Source of the DNA: Streptomyces resistomycificus
GTDB taxonomy: Bacteria > Actinomycetota > Actinomycetes > Streptomycetales > Streptomycetaceae
Reading direction: 5' to 3'
Length of the DNA stretch: 64,000 nt
NCBI RefSeq assembly: GCF_001514265.1
Contig: NZ_KQ948988.1
Span: 999,395 to 1,063,394, forward strand
Made by a program: the position numbers and the translations under genes. Shown here piece after piece: positions 35,366-44,126 of this stretch (position 1 is the first letter of the stretch; each line of letters starts with the position of its first letter). The notes under the pieces are model-generated. The model did no database searches. It was not told where the DNA came from and saw nothing but the letters and a program-made list of their open reading frames with translations.

Positions 35366-36415
35366 GTGACTTCTATGCCGCGGATCTTCATCGGGTCCTC
35401 AGGCGAGGCCAAAGACATCGCCCACGCCCTTCATACTGCATTAAAGAAGGCAGCCTCGCCGACTGTCTGGTACAGGGCCTTTCCTCCGTCCAAGACAGTG
35501 ATTGAGCGGTTGGATGAGATTGCGCACTCGGAAACTGACGGCGCGGTCCTGGTCTTGACCGCCGACGACTGGCGTAGCCGCGGCGGTGACAAGAAGTTGA
35601 GTCCGCGTGACAATGTCATCTTCGAGTTAGGCCTGTTCATTGGTGCGGTCGGAAGGGATCGTACCTTCGGTCTGCGATGCCAGCACTGTGCCGACCGGAT
35701 GACTCTTCCCGAAGATCTTCTCGGGGTCACCTGGGTGAATTACCAAGACCCTCGCTGTGGCGGTGCGACTCCGTCGGTGAATTTCGTGGATCACATGGAG
35801 CAGCTTGTCAATGCCGTCCGGCCTGCAGCAGAGAAGATCCTGGCAGGCCTAGATGCGGCAAAATTTTCCCCGGTGCGGGCGCCAGGTCTTCCGGACCTCG
35901 TTAAGTCCTACCCCTATAGGGGCATGGTGACGCGATCTGTCTGGAATGAGGTGCTGGAGAACGCGAGCCGGCATGTGTGGCTCTATGGAATGGCCGAGCA
36001 CGGTTATGCCGAGGACGACGCGGTGCCCGAGCTGCTGGCGAGCGCTGCGGCAAGGGGTTGCGACATCCGCGTCCTCCTGCTCGATCCTGATCACAGCGGA
36101 ACCCTCATGGTCGACCGGGAAGAGGGGAATCCCTCCGGGACCATCGCACCCAGGATCAGGGCATCGCTGGCCCGATTTCAGGCCATGGCTGAGGCCTGTG
36201 GCGGGAAAATGAAGGTCCATGTCTACGACGGGCCTCCGACGGTCAGCATCGTACGCGGCGACGACCGCATCCTGATCACGCCGTATGTGCGCTACATCGC
36301 GGGTGCCAACACACCCACCTTCGAACTGGAAAGTGCGGAAAAAAATGGCATGTTCGTTCGCTACGCTCGGCATTTCACGAAAGTGTGGGACGGGTCCAGG
36401 CCGTGGAAGGAGTAA
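35366..36415 (+). CDS. TIR-like (CAP12/Pycsar type) effector, DUF5919-like C-terminus
   Basis: About 349 residues. The N-terminal 130 form a TIR-like nucleotide-binding domain of the PF10137 type: 'RIFIGSSGEAKDIAHALHTA', 'AVLVLTADDWRSRG' and the signature 'SPRDNVIFELGLFIGAVGR'. Relatives cleave NAD+ when activated by a cyclic nucleotide. From about 180 on, 'YPYRGMVTRSVWNEVLENAS', 'GCDIRVLLLDPDHSG' and 'MFVRYARHFTKVWD' match DUF5919-like/PLD-like C-termini of Streptomyces regulators. GTG 35366 is preferred for its distance from GAGCGGGGGG; ATG 35375 is an alternative. The Nudix gene starts three bases after the stop. Confidence 0.8.
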   Translation: MTSMPRIFIGSSGEAKDIAHALHTALKKAASPTVWYRAFPPSKTVIERLDEIAHSETDGAVLVLTADDWRSRGGDKKLSPRDNVIFELGLFIGAVGRDRTFGLRCQHCADRMTLPEDLLGVTWVNYQDPRCGGATPSVNFVDHMEQLVNAVRPAAEKILAGLDAAKFSPVRAPGLPDLVKSYPYRGMVTRSVWNEVLENASRHVWLYGMAEHGYAEDDAVPELLASAAARGCDIRVLLLDPDHSGTLMVDREEGNPSGTIAPRIRASLARFQAMAEACGGKMKVHVYDGPPTVSIVRGDDRILITPYVRYIAGANTPTFELESAEKNGMFVRYARHFTKVWDGSRPWKE

Positions 36416-36418
36416 AAG

Positions 36419-37030
36419 ATGTTCGCTTTGAAACGCCGGTCACGTAAGCAGGGCGCAGCAGCCAGCATGCAGGACGCGGAACTGCTCGACACCGAGGTGA
36501 TCACGAAGAGTCCCAAGCGGTTCGTCCGCGAAAAACTACGCATGCCGGACAGAAAGGAAATCGACTGGTACTACATCGATACGCCCGGCAGCGTCATGAT
36601 CGTGCCCATCACTAAAGACGGCGACGTCGTACTTATCCGCCAATACCGTCACAATCTCAAGAAGTACACCCTGGAGATTCCAGCAGGGGCGATCGTGCAA
36701 GGGGAGAGCCCTAAGGACGCCGCGCTGCGCGAACTTTGGGAGGAAACCGGGTTCGAACTGTCGCCGGGTACCCCTTTGATCGATTTGGGCAGTTACTTCG
36801 TCATGCCCTCAGAAACCAACAGGAACGCCCACCTGTTTCTGGCACCTTCAGTTCTCAAGGGCACTGAAAAACCGCCCGGCGACACGGAGATCGAGAAGTA
36901 CTTCGACATGTCGGTGCACTCCATGCCACTGGCTGATGCGGTTGCCGACATCGGACGACGCATCCACGGGATCGAAACCGCTGCTGCCCTCCTCATGGCG
37001 GCCAACGCCGTGGCCCGCGACTCGAGCTGA
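36419..37030 (+). CDS. Nudix hydrolase (ADP-ribose pyrophosphatase-like)
   Basis: 203 residues from ATG 36419, with GGAAGGAGT upstream inside the previous gene. The Nudix box is complete (GAIVQGESPKDAALRELWEE then TG; GX5EX7REUXEEXGU). Upstream, 'VVLIRQYRHNLKKYTLEIPA' is the hallmark of the ADP-ribose pyrophosphatase (NudF-like) subgroup. It would cut ADP-ribose or a related compound into AMP and a sugar phosphate. Pairing with a TIR-like NADase candidate suggests it processes or removes that enzyme's product. Codon use is slightly AT-richer than the window average in both genes. Confidence 0.85.
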   Translation: MFALKRRSRKQGAAASMQDAELLDTEVITKSPKRFVREKLRMPDRKEIDWYYIDTPGSVMIVPITKDGDVVLIRQYRHNLKKYTLEIPAGAIVQGESPKDAALRELWEETGFELSPGTPLIDLGSYFVMPSETNRNAHLFLAPSVLKGTEKPPGDTEIEKYFDMSVHSMPLADAVADIGRRIHGIETAAALLMAANAVARDSS

Positions 37031-37263
37031 GAAGCATCTCCGGCGACTCACACAACGGCGTGTGGGAAGCTGCACCCCCACCAGCAAGGCTCGCTGGCCA
37101 ATGTCCTCCGCACAGTTGCGGAGGAAGATCCCCCAGCCTCTGGCCCTGCACGGCTGCCTCGCACTGACCAACTGCGGCATGCTGTCCGTGCCGTGTCTCG
37201 TCGGCCGATCAGAGCTTGAACACGCCCTGATTGACCCATCCGGCACCAGGCGCTCAACAAGCC

Positions 37264-37746
37264 TCATGACCTGTCGCGCCTACGACGTGCTGAGCAGATA
37301 GTCTCAGTCCAGGTCGCCTTGAGGTCCCGGCAGACAATGGTGAGTGTGCTGTCCCAGCAGGCGATCTCGTGGCTGCAGCCGTCCCTGTGCGGCAGGATCT
37401 CGTCGAGAACCACAGTCCCGAGGTCCGTTCCACGGTCCTCGTCTGCGGGATCGATGATGAAGCTGGACACCCCTGCGTAGCGGATCAGCAGGTCTCGCTC
37501 GTGCTTCCAGCAGTTGTGCTGGAACTCGACCGCCATCTCCTCACCGCCGGCGCCCCGGACGGCCCGAAGCGTCAGGTCCTTCACACATCGCCTGCTGAGG
37601 AAGTCGTAGTGGTCAGTGTCAGTGGCGAAAGCCCGGGCGCCCGGCGGCAGATCACCGGAGATCGAGGGCAGGTGGCTCAGGTAGCCAGCCGGGTCCAAGA
37701 CCCCCGACAGGTCGCCGACCTGAGCATCGAGATTGACGTACTGCAT
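37264..37746 (-). CDS. Hypothetical protein
   Basis: 160 residues from ATG 37746 (MQYVNLDAQVGDLSGVLDPA). Acidic and soluble, with five to six cysteines, including 'CWKHERDLL' and 'CSHEIACWDSTLTIVCRDLK'. I do not recognise it. A purine-rich GGGGGCGAAGG precedes the start. It is convergent with the Nudix gene, about 230 bp apart, with nothing recognisable between. Confidence 0.55.
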   Translation of the reverse strand: MQYVNLDAQVGDLSGVLDPAGYLSHLPSISGDLPPGARAFATDTDHYDFLSRRCVKDLTLRAVRGAGGEEMAVEFQHNCWKHERDLLIRYAGVSSFIIDPADEDRGTDLGTVVLDEILPHRDGCSHEIACWDSTLTIVCRDLKATWTETICSARRRRDRS

Positions 37747-38003
37747 CGGCCTTCGCCCCCGTTCATGGCTTCCTGAACGAAGCCACATTGCCACCTTCGA
37801 TGTCCAGGCCGTCGACGAAGTGCACCATCTGGGCCCAGGTCGTGACTTCATCGAGTCCCGCCTGGTGATGGCGGGCTGATCGCAGTGCGGGCAGTTACGG
37901 ACGGCGGTAGGGGGAAGGGCCTGCCCCTAACGCACGCCCCGGTACACCCAACACCCCCGCACACGCCCTGCTCAGGCTGGCCGCCACCGCATACCCAGGC
38001 ATC

Positions 38004-38711
38004 ATGCAACCCTCACAGCCGTACCCCAGCTACGTCGACCGCACCGGCATCCCCTGGCGCTACCTGCCCCACGACTTCCCGCCCCACCAGACCGTCTACG
38101 GCTACTTCGCCCACTGGGAAGCCGACAACATCTTCGACCAACTCGCCGTCCTCTTACGCGGCAAAGTCCGCCAGGCCGAAGGCCGCACCAGCGAGCCCAG
38201 CGCCTGCCTGATCGACAGCCAGAGCATCAAAACCTCCGCCACCGTCCACCCGACCAGCCAAGGCATCGACCCTGCCAAGAAAATCATCGGCCGCAAACGG
38301 CACATCGTCACCGACACGCTCGGCCTCCTGCTGGCCGTCGCCGTCACCGCCGCCAGCGTCCACGACTCCGCTGCCGCCACCCGACTCCTGACTCAAGTCC
38401 GCGCGCGCCACCCCACCATCACCAAAGCCTGGGCCGACAACGGCTACAAGACCAAAGCCGTCGAACACGCCGCCGAGATCGGCATCGACCTCGAAATCGT
38501 CCAGCGCGATCCCGCCGTCCGCGGCTTCCGCGTCCAACCCCGCCGCTGGGTCATCGAACGCACCCTCGGCTGGCTCATACACAACCGCCGCCTGGCCCGC
38601 GACTACGAAACCCACCCCCACCGCTCAGCCGTCATGATCCAAATCGCCGCCATCAACCTCATGACCCGCCGCCTCACTCATGAAGCCACCCCGAACTGGC
38701 GCGACAGCTAA
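38004..38711 (+). CDS. IS5-family transposase, 5' truncated
   Basis: 235 residues. 'VDRTGIPWRYLPHDFPPHQT', 'CLIDSQSIKTSATVHPTSQG', 'GRKRHIVTDTLGLLLAVAVT', 'AWADNGYKTKAVEHAAEIGI' and 'FRVQPRRWVIERTLGWLIHN' give the full DDE core in one open frame. Family members are about 270-290 residues; the usual N-terminus before 'VDRTG' is replaced by unrelated sequence, so the element is probably 5'-deleted and the protein inactive. No inverted repeats were found. Confidence 0.8.
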   Translation: MQPSQPYPSYVDRTGIPWRYLPHDFPPHQTVYGYFAHWEADNIFDQLAVLLRGKVRQAEGRTSEPSACLIDSQSIKTSATVHPTSQGIDPAKKIIGRKRHIVTDTLGLLLAVAVTAASVHDSAAATRLLTQVRARHPTITKAWADNGYKTKAVEHAAEIGIDLEIVQRDPAVRGFRVQPRRWVIERTLGWLIHNRRLARDYETHPHRSAVMIQIAAINLMTRRLTHEATPNWRDS

Positions 38712-38743
38712 CCAAATGAAACGGACAAGCAAGAACCAAACGC

Positions 38744-39433
38744 TCACTGAGCGGTGGTCGCCTCCGCGAACTGGTTGGTGTCGAAGAGTTCGTTGATGTG
38801 TCCGCCGAGTTCGGACCAGTGGTGTCCGGAGAGTTCGGCGGCGGCGCGGGCGTCGCCGCCGGCGCAGACGGCGATGAGTTCGTCGTGGTGGTCGATGGTG
38901 TTGCGGCCGCCGAGCAGGGTGGAGAACTTGCGGTAGAGGATGCGGTGGATTTGCGGGTGGAGCTGCTCGACGATCCGGCTGAGCACGGGGTTGTCCGAGG
39001 CGGCGATGGGGACGGCGTGGAAGCGGTCGTCGGCGGAGAGTGCTGCGGTGGTGTCGTTGGCGGCGACGGCCTGTTCGAAGTCGCGGTTTGCCTCGCGCAT
39101 GCGCTCCAGATCCTGCTCGGTCATGACCGGAACCGCTGTCTCGATGGCGAGCTGGTCGAGGGAGCGCAGGACGGCGAGGGTCTTCTCGACGTCGCGGCGG
39201 TTGAGTGTGGTGATACGGGTGTAGACACCGGGCTTGGCCTCGACCAGACCGATGTCGGCGAGCCGGGCGAGCGCCTCCCGCACCGGGGTGCGGCTGAGTC
39301 CGAGGCGCTCGGCGAGCTCACCGTCTTTGACCTTCTCGCCGGGGACGAGTTCGCCACGCACGATGGAGTCGCGCAGCCGATGGAAAACCTCGTCACTGAG
39401 GAGACGGCGAGAGACTGGCTGGTCGAGTGACAT
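38744..39433 (-). CDS. GntR family (FadR subgroup) regulator
   Basis: 229 residues. The winged HTH 'RLGLSRTPVREALARLADIG' lies near residue 45-64, followed by an all-helical FCD ligand-binding domain with metal/ligand histidines ('DDRFHAVPIAASDNP', 'DHHDELIAVCAGGD', 'HHWSELGGHI'). FCD regulators sense carboxylic acids. It sits downstream of the racemase and symporter genes on the same strand, so it most likely controls the aspartate module. Confidence 0.9.
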   Translation of the reverse strand: MSLDQPVSRRLLSDEVFHRLRDSIVRGELVPGEKVKDGELAERLGLSRTPVREALARLADIGLVEAKPGVYTRITTLNRRDVEKTLAVLRSLDQLAIETAVPVMTEQDLERMREANRDFEQAVAANDTTAALSADDRFHAVPIAASDNPVLSRIVEQLHPQIHRILYRKFSTLLGGRNTIDHHDELIAVCAGGDARAAAELSGHHWSELGGHINELFDTNQFAEATTAQ

Positions 39434-39449
39434 ATTGCGTACAGTACAT
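39432..39449 (-). promoter_or_regulatory. Putative GntR operator (copy 1)
   Basis: ATATTGCGTACAGTACAT overlaps the GntR start codon and the gap to the racemase gene. The left nine bases recur in the symporter/aspA divergent promoter (41532-41540). It contains a GTAC-centred imperfect palindrome, as FCD-type operators do. Confidence 0.5.
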
Positions 39450-39464
39450 CGCCCTTTTCTCTTC

Positions 39465-40190
39465 CTATGCGGCCGTGTTCTCGGCCGTGGCCCGGCGGAC
39501 CAGTGCCTGAGCGAGGACGAGTGCCGGGTCGACGAGGGGGACGTCGACGGCGTCGGCGGGCAGGCCGAGGGGGATCTCGGTACAGCCGGCGACGACCGCC
39601 TGCGCGCCCTGTTCGGTGAGGCGTCGGGCGGCGCGGGTCAAGAGCGCGGTCGTCGTGTCGTCGTAGGTGCCCGCCTTGACCGCGTGGATGGCGGTCATGA
39701 CCTCGTGGTCCTGATTGCCGGCGTCGGGGAGCACGAGCCGAATGCCGAAGCGGTCCAGCCACTCCTGGTACAGGCCGGCGCGCACGGTGCCGGTGGTGGC
39801 GAGCAGTCCGGCGGTGCGGATGCGGGGGCTCAGGGTGGTGAGGTGTCGGGCGACCTCTCCGATCATGTGGACGATGGGCAGGCCGATGTGGTCGGCGATG
39901 CGCGGGACGAAGGCGTGGGCGGTGTTGCAGGGGATGGCGATGACGGTGGCGCCGGCCTCGCGCAGGACGCGGCTGCCGTCGAGAAGCCAGGGGGTGGGGT
40001 CGGGCCCGTCGCCCAGCAGGGCCTCGGTGCGGTCGGGGATGGTGGGGTCGGACCAGATGACCGTACGGAGATGGTCCTGGTCGCTGGTGCCGGGGGTGGT
40101 GGCGACGAGCTTGGCGTAGAAGTCGGCGGTGGCCGCCGGGCCCATGCCGCCGAGGATGCCGATGATCTCCGTACGGGTGGACGTGGTCAC
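39465..40190 (-). CDS. Aspartate/glutamate racemase family protein
   Basis: 241 residues. 'IIGILGGMGPAATADFYAKL' is the aspartate racemase N-terminus. The two catalytic cysteines are in 'VIAIPCNTAHAFVPRI' and 'AVVAGCTEIPLGL'. It would interconvert D- and L-aspartate without PLP. GTG 40190 overlaps the symporter stop (GTGA). With the symporter and divergent aspartase it forms a route from external D/L-aspartate to fumarate and ammonia. Confidence 0.9.
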   Translation of the reverse strand: MTTSTRTEIIGILGGMGPAATADFYAKLVATTPGTSDQDHLRTVIWSDPTIPDRTEALLGDGPDPTPWLLDGSRVLREAGATVIAIPCNTAHAFVPRIADHIGLPIVHMIGEVARHLTTLSPRIRTAGLLATTGTVRAGLYQEWLDRFGIRLVLPDAGNQDHEVMTAIHAVKAGTYDDTTTALLTRAARRLTEQGAQAVVAGCTEIPLGLPADAVDVPLVDPALVLAQALVRRATAENTAA

Positions 40191-41509
40191 TGTGCGGGTT
40201 CCTTCTGGAGAGGCACGGCCTCGGGCTCAGCCGAGGCGCGGGGGTGTTCGCGGCTTGCGTGTTTGGCCTCGCGTCGCTTCTCGGAGCTGTCGACGACCGC
40301 GGCGGCGAGGGAGTTGCCGATGACGTTCACGCCGGTGCGGGCCATGTCGACGATGAAGTCGACGCCGAGGAGCAGGGCGATGCCTTCGGCAGGCAGCCCG
40401 ATGGAGTTGCCCGCCGCGATGAGGACGACGATGGAGGCGGAGGCGACTCCGGCCATGCCCTTGGAGAGGATCACCAGCACGCCGACCATGAGCAGGAGGG
40501 CGGGCAGGGAGGTGTCGGCGCCGTAGGCGTTGGCGAGGAAGACCAGGGCGGCGGCCTGGTAGAGGACGGAGCCGTCGGTGTTGAAGGAGTAGCCGAGGGG
40601 GACGACGAAGGAGGTGGTGGAGCGGCTGAGGCCGAAGTCCTCCAACTTGCCCATCAGGGGCGCCAGTACGGACTCGGAGCTGCGGGTGACGAAGGCGATC
40701 CCGGCCAGCCCGGCGATGGACTTGAGCAGTTCGACGTAGCGGATGCGGTAGATCGCGGCGATGAGCGGGAAGAGCACACCGACGACGATGGCCAGGCCCG
40801 CGTAGACCACGGCGATGAAGCCCAGCAGGCTGCGCAGATTGCCGAAGCCGTAGTAGGCGACGTCGTATGAGATGAAGCCGAGCACGCCGAGCGGTGCGAT
40901 CCGGATGACGTAACCGACGACCTTGAACATCACAGCGGCGACGGACTCCAGGACGGCGGCGAAGGGTTCGGACTTCTCCCCGATCGCGGCCATGGCGACG
41001 CCCACGAGGAGGGCGAAGACGATCGCGCCGAGCAGGTTGCCCTCGCCGAACGCGGCGAAGATGTTCTTCGGTACGGCGTGCAGGACCAGTTCGTGGAAGT
41101 CGATGCCCTGGCTCAGACCGTCCAACTCTTTGGCGTCGGCTCCGTGGACGGGCGCGCCCTTGCCGATCCCCGTGAGCTTGGCCAGCCCCACCGCGATCAG
41201 CAGGACGACGGTGGTGACGAGCTCGAAGTAGAGGATGGCCTTGCCGGCGATCCGGCCGACCTTCTTGACCGACTCCATCCGGGCGATGCCCAGCACGATG
41301 AGCGGGAAGACCAGGGGCAGGACGACAACCTGCACCAGGTTCAGGAACACGTCCCCGAGGATCTTCATCTGCTCACCCGCCGAGGGGGCGAGGGAACCGA
41401 TCAGGGCGCCGAGGCCCACGGCGATGACCGACTGGACGCCGATCGGCATCCGGAGACATCGCCGCCAAAGGGCCGGTGTGCTGGTGGGACGGGCATGAGC
41501 GGTGTCCAT
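40187..41509 (-). CDS. Dicarboxylate/amino acid:cation symporter
   Basis: 440 residues of the DAACS (GltP/DctA) family. Eight-helix transporter with re-entrant loops: the serine-rich 'AFVTRSSESVLAPLM', 'VVPLGYSFNTDGSVLYQAAA' (NxDG/S) and 'LLLGVDFIVDMARTGVNVIG' (DxxRTxxNV). It would import aspartate, glutamate or C4-dicarboxylates with protons or sodium. The ATG at 41509 has an ideal AGGAGGT just upstream; the open frame extends slightly further. Confidence 0.92.
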   Translation of the reverse strand: MDTAHARPTSTPALWRRCLRMPIGVQSVIAVGLGALIGSLAPSAGEQMKILGDVFLNLVQVVVLPLVFPLIVLGIARMESVKKVGRIAGKAILYFELVTTVVLLIAVGLAKLTGIGKGAPVHGADAKELDGLSQGIDFHELVLHAVPKNIFAAFGEGNLLGAIVFALLVGVAMAAIGEKSEPFAAVLESVAAVMFKVVGYVIRIAPLGVLGFISYDVAYYGFGNLRSLLGFIAVVYAGLAIVVGVLFPLIAAIYRIRYVELLKSIAGLAGIAFVTRSSESVLAPLMGKLEDFGLSRSTTSFVVPLGYSFNTDGSVLYQAAALVFLANAYGADTSLPALLLMVGVLVILSKGMAGVASASIVVLIAAGNSIGLPAEGIALLLGVDFIVDMARTGVNVIGNSLAAAVVDSSEKRREAKHASREHPRASAEPEAVPLQKEPAQ

Positions 41510-41526
41510 GAGACCTCCTGGCATAT

Positions 41527-41549
41527 GCAATATATTGCGTTCTGCATGT
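41527..41549. promoter_or_regulatory. Divergent promoter with GntR operator (copy 2)
   Basis: GCAATATATTGC (41527-41538) is a perfect 12-bp palindrome, and ATATTGCGTTCTGCATGT (41532-41549) shares ATATTGCGT with the site at 39432. It is an unusually AT-rich island between the symporter (minus) and aspA (plus), so it probably holds both promoters. Confidence 0.55.
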
Positions 41550-41617
41550 TGGTCGGCAACACTGAGGCCGGAGGCGGTGGCCTGTCAAGGGGCCCGCAGC
41601 AGAGCGAGGAGCAGCAG

Positions 41618-43036
41618 ATGGCCGTACGCATCGAGCACGACCTGGTCGGAGACAAGGAGGTCCCCGCCGACGCCTACTACGGCGTGCACACCGTGCGGGC
41701 CGTGGAGAACTTCGCGATCACCGGGTCGACCATCGCCCAGTTCCCCGACCTGATCACCGCACTGGCCGCCGTCAAGCAGGCCGCCGCGCAGGCCAACCGC
41801 GACCTCGACCTCCTGTCCCCGGACATCGCCGCAGCGATCATCGGCGTATGCGAGGAGATCCGCGCGGGACGGCTGGTGGACCAGTTCGTCGTCGACCCCG
41901 TCCAGGGCGGGGCCGGCACCTCGACGAACATGAACACCAACGAGGTCATCGCCAACCGGGCCCTGGAGCTCCTGGGCCGCCCCCGTGGCTCCTACGACGT
42001 GATCCACCCCCTCGACCACGTCAACCTCGGCCAGAGCACCAACGACGTCTACCCCACCGCCGTACGCCTGGCCCTGGTCACCTCACTGCACCGGCTCGGC
42101 CATTCACTGGGGGCACTGGCCACGGCCTTCACCGAGAAGGCGGCCGAGTTCAGTGGCGTCCTGAAGATGGGCCGCACCCAGCTCCAGGACGCCGTGCCCA
42201 TGACGCTGGGTCAGGAATTCACCACCTACGCCGTCATGATCGAGGAAGACCGGCAGCGCCTCACCGAGGCCGCGGCGCTGCTGCTGGAGTCCAACCTCGG
42301 CGGCACGGCGATCGGCACCGGCATCAACGGCCACCCCCGCTACGCCGAGCTCGCCTGCGCGTATCTCGCCGAGATCAGTGGCGAAAGCGTCCGGCCCGCG
42401 GGCGACTTCATCGAGGCGACCCAGGACTGCGGTGCGTTCGTCCAGCTCTCCGGCGTCCTCAAGCGGGTCGCCGTGAAGCTCTCCAAGACCTGCAACGACC
42501 TGCGGTTGACCTCGTCCGGCCCCACCGCCGGGCTCGGCGAGATCAACCTGCCGCCGGTGCAGGCCGGTTCGTCGATCATGCCCGGCAAGGTCAACCCGGT
42601 GATCCCCGAGGTCGTCAACCAGGTCGCCTTCGAAGTCATCGGCAACGACCTCACCGTCACCCTGGCCGCCGAGGCCGGACAGCTCCAGCTCAACGCCTTC
42701 GAACCCGTCATCGCCTACAGCCTGCTGCGCTCCCTGACCCACCTGCGCGCGGCCTGCGACACCCTGGCCACCCGCTGCGTCCCCGGCATCACCGCCAACC
42801 GCGAGCACCTCCACGACAGCGTCCACCGCTCCATCGGCCTGGTCACCGCACTCGCCCCGCACATCGGCTACGCCGCCTCCACCACCCTCGCCCGCCAGGC
42901 CCTGACCACCGGTCGCACCATCAAGGACCTCGCCGCCGAGGGCGGCCTGCTCACCACCGACCAGCTGGACACGATCCTGCGACCCGAGAACCTCACCCAG
43001 CCCTTCGGCGGCCCCTCGGCGGCAGCCACTCCGTAA
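41618..43036 (+). CDS. aspA: Aspartate ammonia-lyase
   Basis: 472 residues from ATG 41618, with GAGCGAGGAG upstream. It deaminates L-aspartate to fumarate and ammonia. Family markers are 'GAGTSTNMNTNEVIANRALE', 'HVNLGQSTNDVYPTAVRLAL' and the signature 'GSSIMPGKVNPVIPE' with the catalytic serine loop. Full length for the fumarase/aspartase superfamily. Transcribed away from the symporter-racemase-GntR genes, sharing their regulatory region. Confidence 0.95.
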   Translation: MAVRIEHDLVGDKEVPADAYYGVHTVRAVENFAITGSTIAQFPDLITALAAVKQAAAQANRDLDLLSPDIAAAIIGVCEEIRAGRLVDQFVVDPVQGGAGTSTNMNTNEVIANRALELLGRPRGSYDVIHPLDHVNLGQSTNDVYPTAVRLALVTSLHRLGHSLGALATAFTEKAAEFSGVLKMGRTQLQDAVPMTLGQEFTTYAVMIEEDRQRLTEAAALLLESNLGGTAIGTGINGHPRYAELACAYLAEISGESVRPAGDFIEATQDCGAFVQLSGVLKRVAVKLSKTCNDLRLTSSGPTAGLGEINLPPVQAGSSIMPGKVNPVIPEVVNQVAFEVIGNDLTVTLAAEAGQLQLNAFEPVIAYSLLRSLTHLRAACDTLATRCVPGITANREHLHDSVHRSIGLVTALAPHIGYAASTTLARQALTTGRTIKDLAAEGGLLTTDQLDTILRPENLTQPFGGPSAAATP

Positions 43037-43060
43037 ACGCCGACTCGGACGCGCCCAGCA

Positions 43061-43195
43061 ATTCGACGCGGTGGACCATCTGCGCCACGGCTGCGATGTC
43101 CCCGTCGCCCGTCTGCAAGCCGCCTGGGCAGATCTGGTACGACGCATGGTCCCGGCCGACACCGATCCGGAACCGCGGCCGGCACCAGGCCCTTG
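43061..43195 (+). pseudogene. C-terminal gene remnant after aspA
   Basis: One frame reads 'QFDAVDHLRHGCDVPVARLQ' then 'AAWADLVRRMVPADTDPEPR' to a stop near 43195, with normal Streptomyces codon bias but no start. It looks like the tail of a helical protein whose front was lost. Function unknown. Confidence 0.35.
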
Positions 43196-43237
43196 ACCTG
43201 CGCCGCCCACAGCAGCATTCGGTGTTTCGGGGACCCT

Positions 43238-43804
43238 ATGCAGGGGCGCAGGCTCAGAGTCACAGCGGTGTCGGCGATGGTCGTACTGGCCCTGACCGGC
43301 TTCTCGTCAGGCCGTGGCCAAGGAAACAGCAGCCAGGACAGCAGTGACGGGGGCGGTTGCAGCAGCTCCAGCCAGGACCACGGCGGTTCGACGCCGGGCG
43401 GCAGCGACCCGCTCGGCAGTTCGTCCTCGCCGAGCAGTGAATCGTACGACTCCGGGACGAGTACCAATGACAGCGGCGGCAGTTCACAGCCCACACCCAC
43501 GGCGTCCTCCTCCAGCAGTACCGCCCAGCCCCTAAGGGACGGCACCGCCGTGCTCGTGCAATGCGCAAGCACGGAGGAGCCGTACGCGACCATCGAGATA
43601 AGGAATCCGAACGGACGCGACGCCCTCTTCACCGTGAAAGTCAACTTCAAGGACAAGCACGGCAACCCCTTGCTCGACACTGGCGATCAGGTGTCGGTAC
43701 CCGCGAAGGACAAAACAACTTACCGGGTGGCCGTTGCAAGTGCGGGGCGCGTGGGCTTGATCGGGCGGTGTGAGGTCGATCCCAGAGCTGCTGCCGTCCG
43801 GTGA
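43238..43804 (+). CDS. Secreted Ser-rich protein
   Basis: 188 residues from ATG 43238. A signal peptide (MQGRRLRVTAVSAMVVLALT...) is followed by about 70 residues of Ser/Gly/Asp/Pro linker and a C-terminal about 90-residue beta domain ('TAVLVQCASTEEPYATIEIR', 'VNFKDKHGNPLLDTG'). The position where a lipobox cysteine would be (LTGC) reads LTGF, so it would be released rather than lipidated if secreted. Fits Streptomyces cell-wall or secreted proteins of unknown role. Confidence 0.6.
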   Translation: MQGRRLRVTAVSAMVVLALTGFSSGRGQGNSSQDSSDGGGCSSSSQDHGGSTPGGSDPLGSSSSPSSESYDSGTSTNDSGGSSQPTPTASSSSSTAQPLRDGTAVLVQCASTEEPYATIEIRNPNGRDALFTVKVNFKDKHGNPLLDTGDQVSVPAKDKTTYRVAVASAGRVGLIGRCEVDPRAAAVR

Positions 43805-43924
43805 CGAGCGGGCAGGCCCAATCCCGGCAAAAGATGACCGAAACCGGTTACCAGACGAGCCGGCCGACCCGCACGAGAGCCAGCAGCACGGTCATGACCC
43901 GGTTCCTCGCCCCGCACCGCAGGT

Positions 43925-44125
43925 GAGTGGTCAGGCCAGTCCAGTGCCTGGGTGCCCGATTTGCCGGGGCGGTGCCGGGAGTTGCCGGCCGAGTCGTACT
44001 CGTACGTGTGTTCGCGGGTGGCGCAGTCGCCCTTGGTGGTGGTGCCGGTCAGGGTGTGCTTCTGGGTGGTGCTGGAGTAGTAGTAGGTGGTCTTGGTGTC
44101 GCCGGCGGACTTGTGGACGTCTGAC
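43925..44125 (-). pseudogene. RHS/YD-repeat fragment A
   Basis: The minus strand reads 'GDTKTTYYYSSTTQKHTLTG' then 'TTTKGDCATREHTYEYDSAG', classic RHS repeat sequence, with no start or stop of its own. It abuts fragment B, which is on the other strand. Confidence 0.6.
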
Positions 44126-44126
44126 C

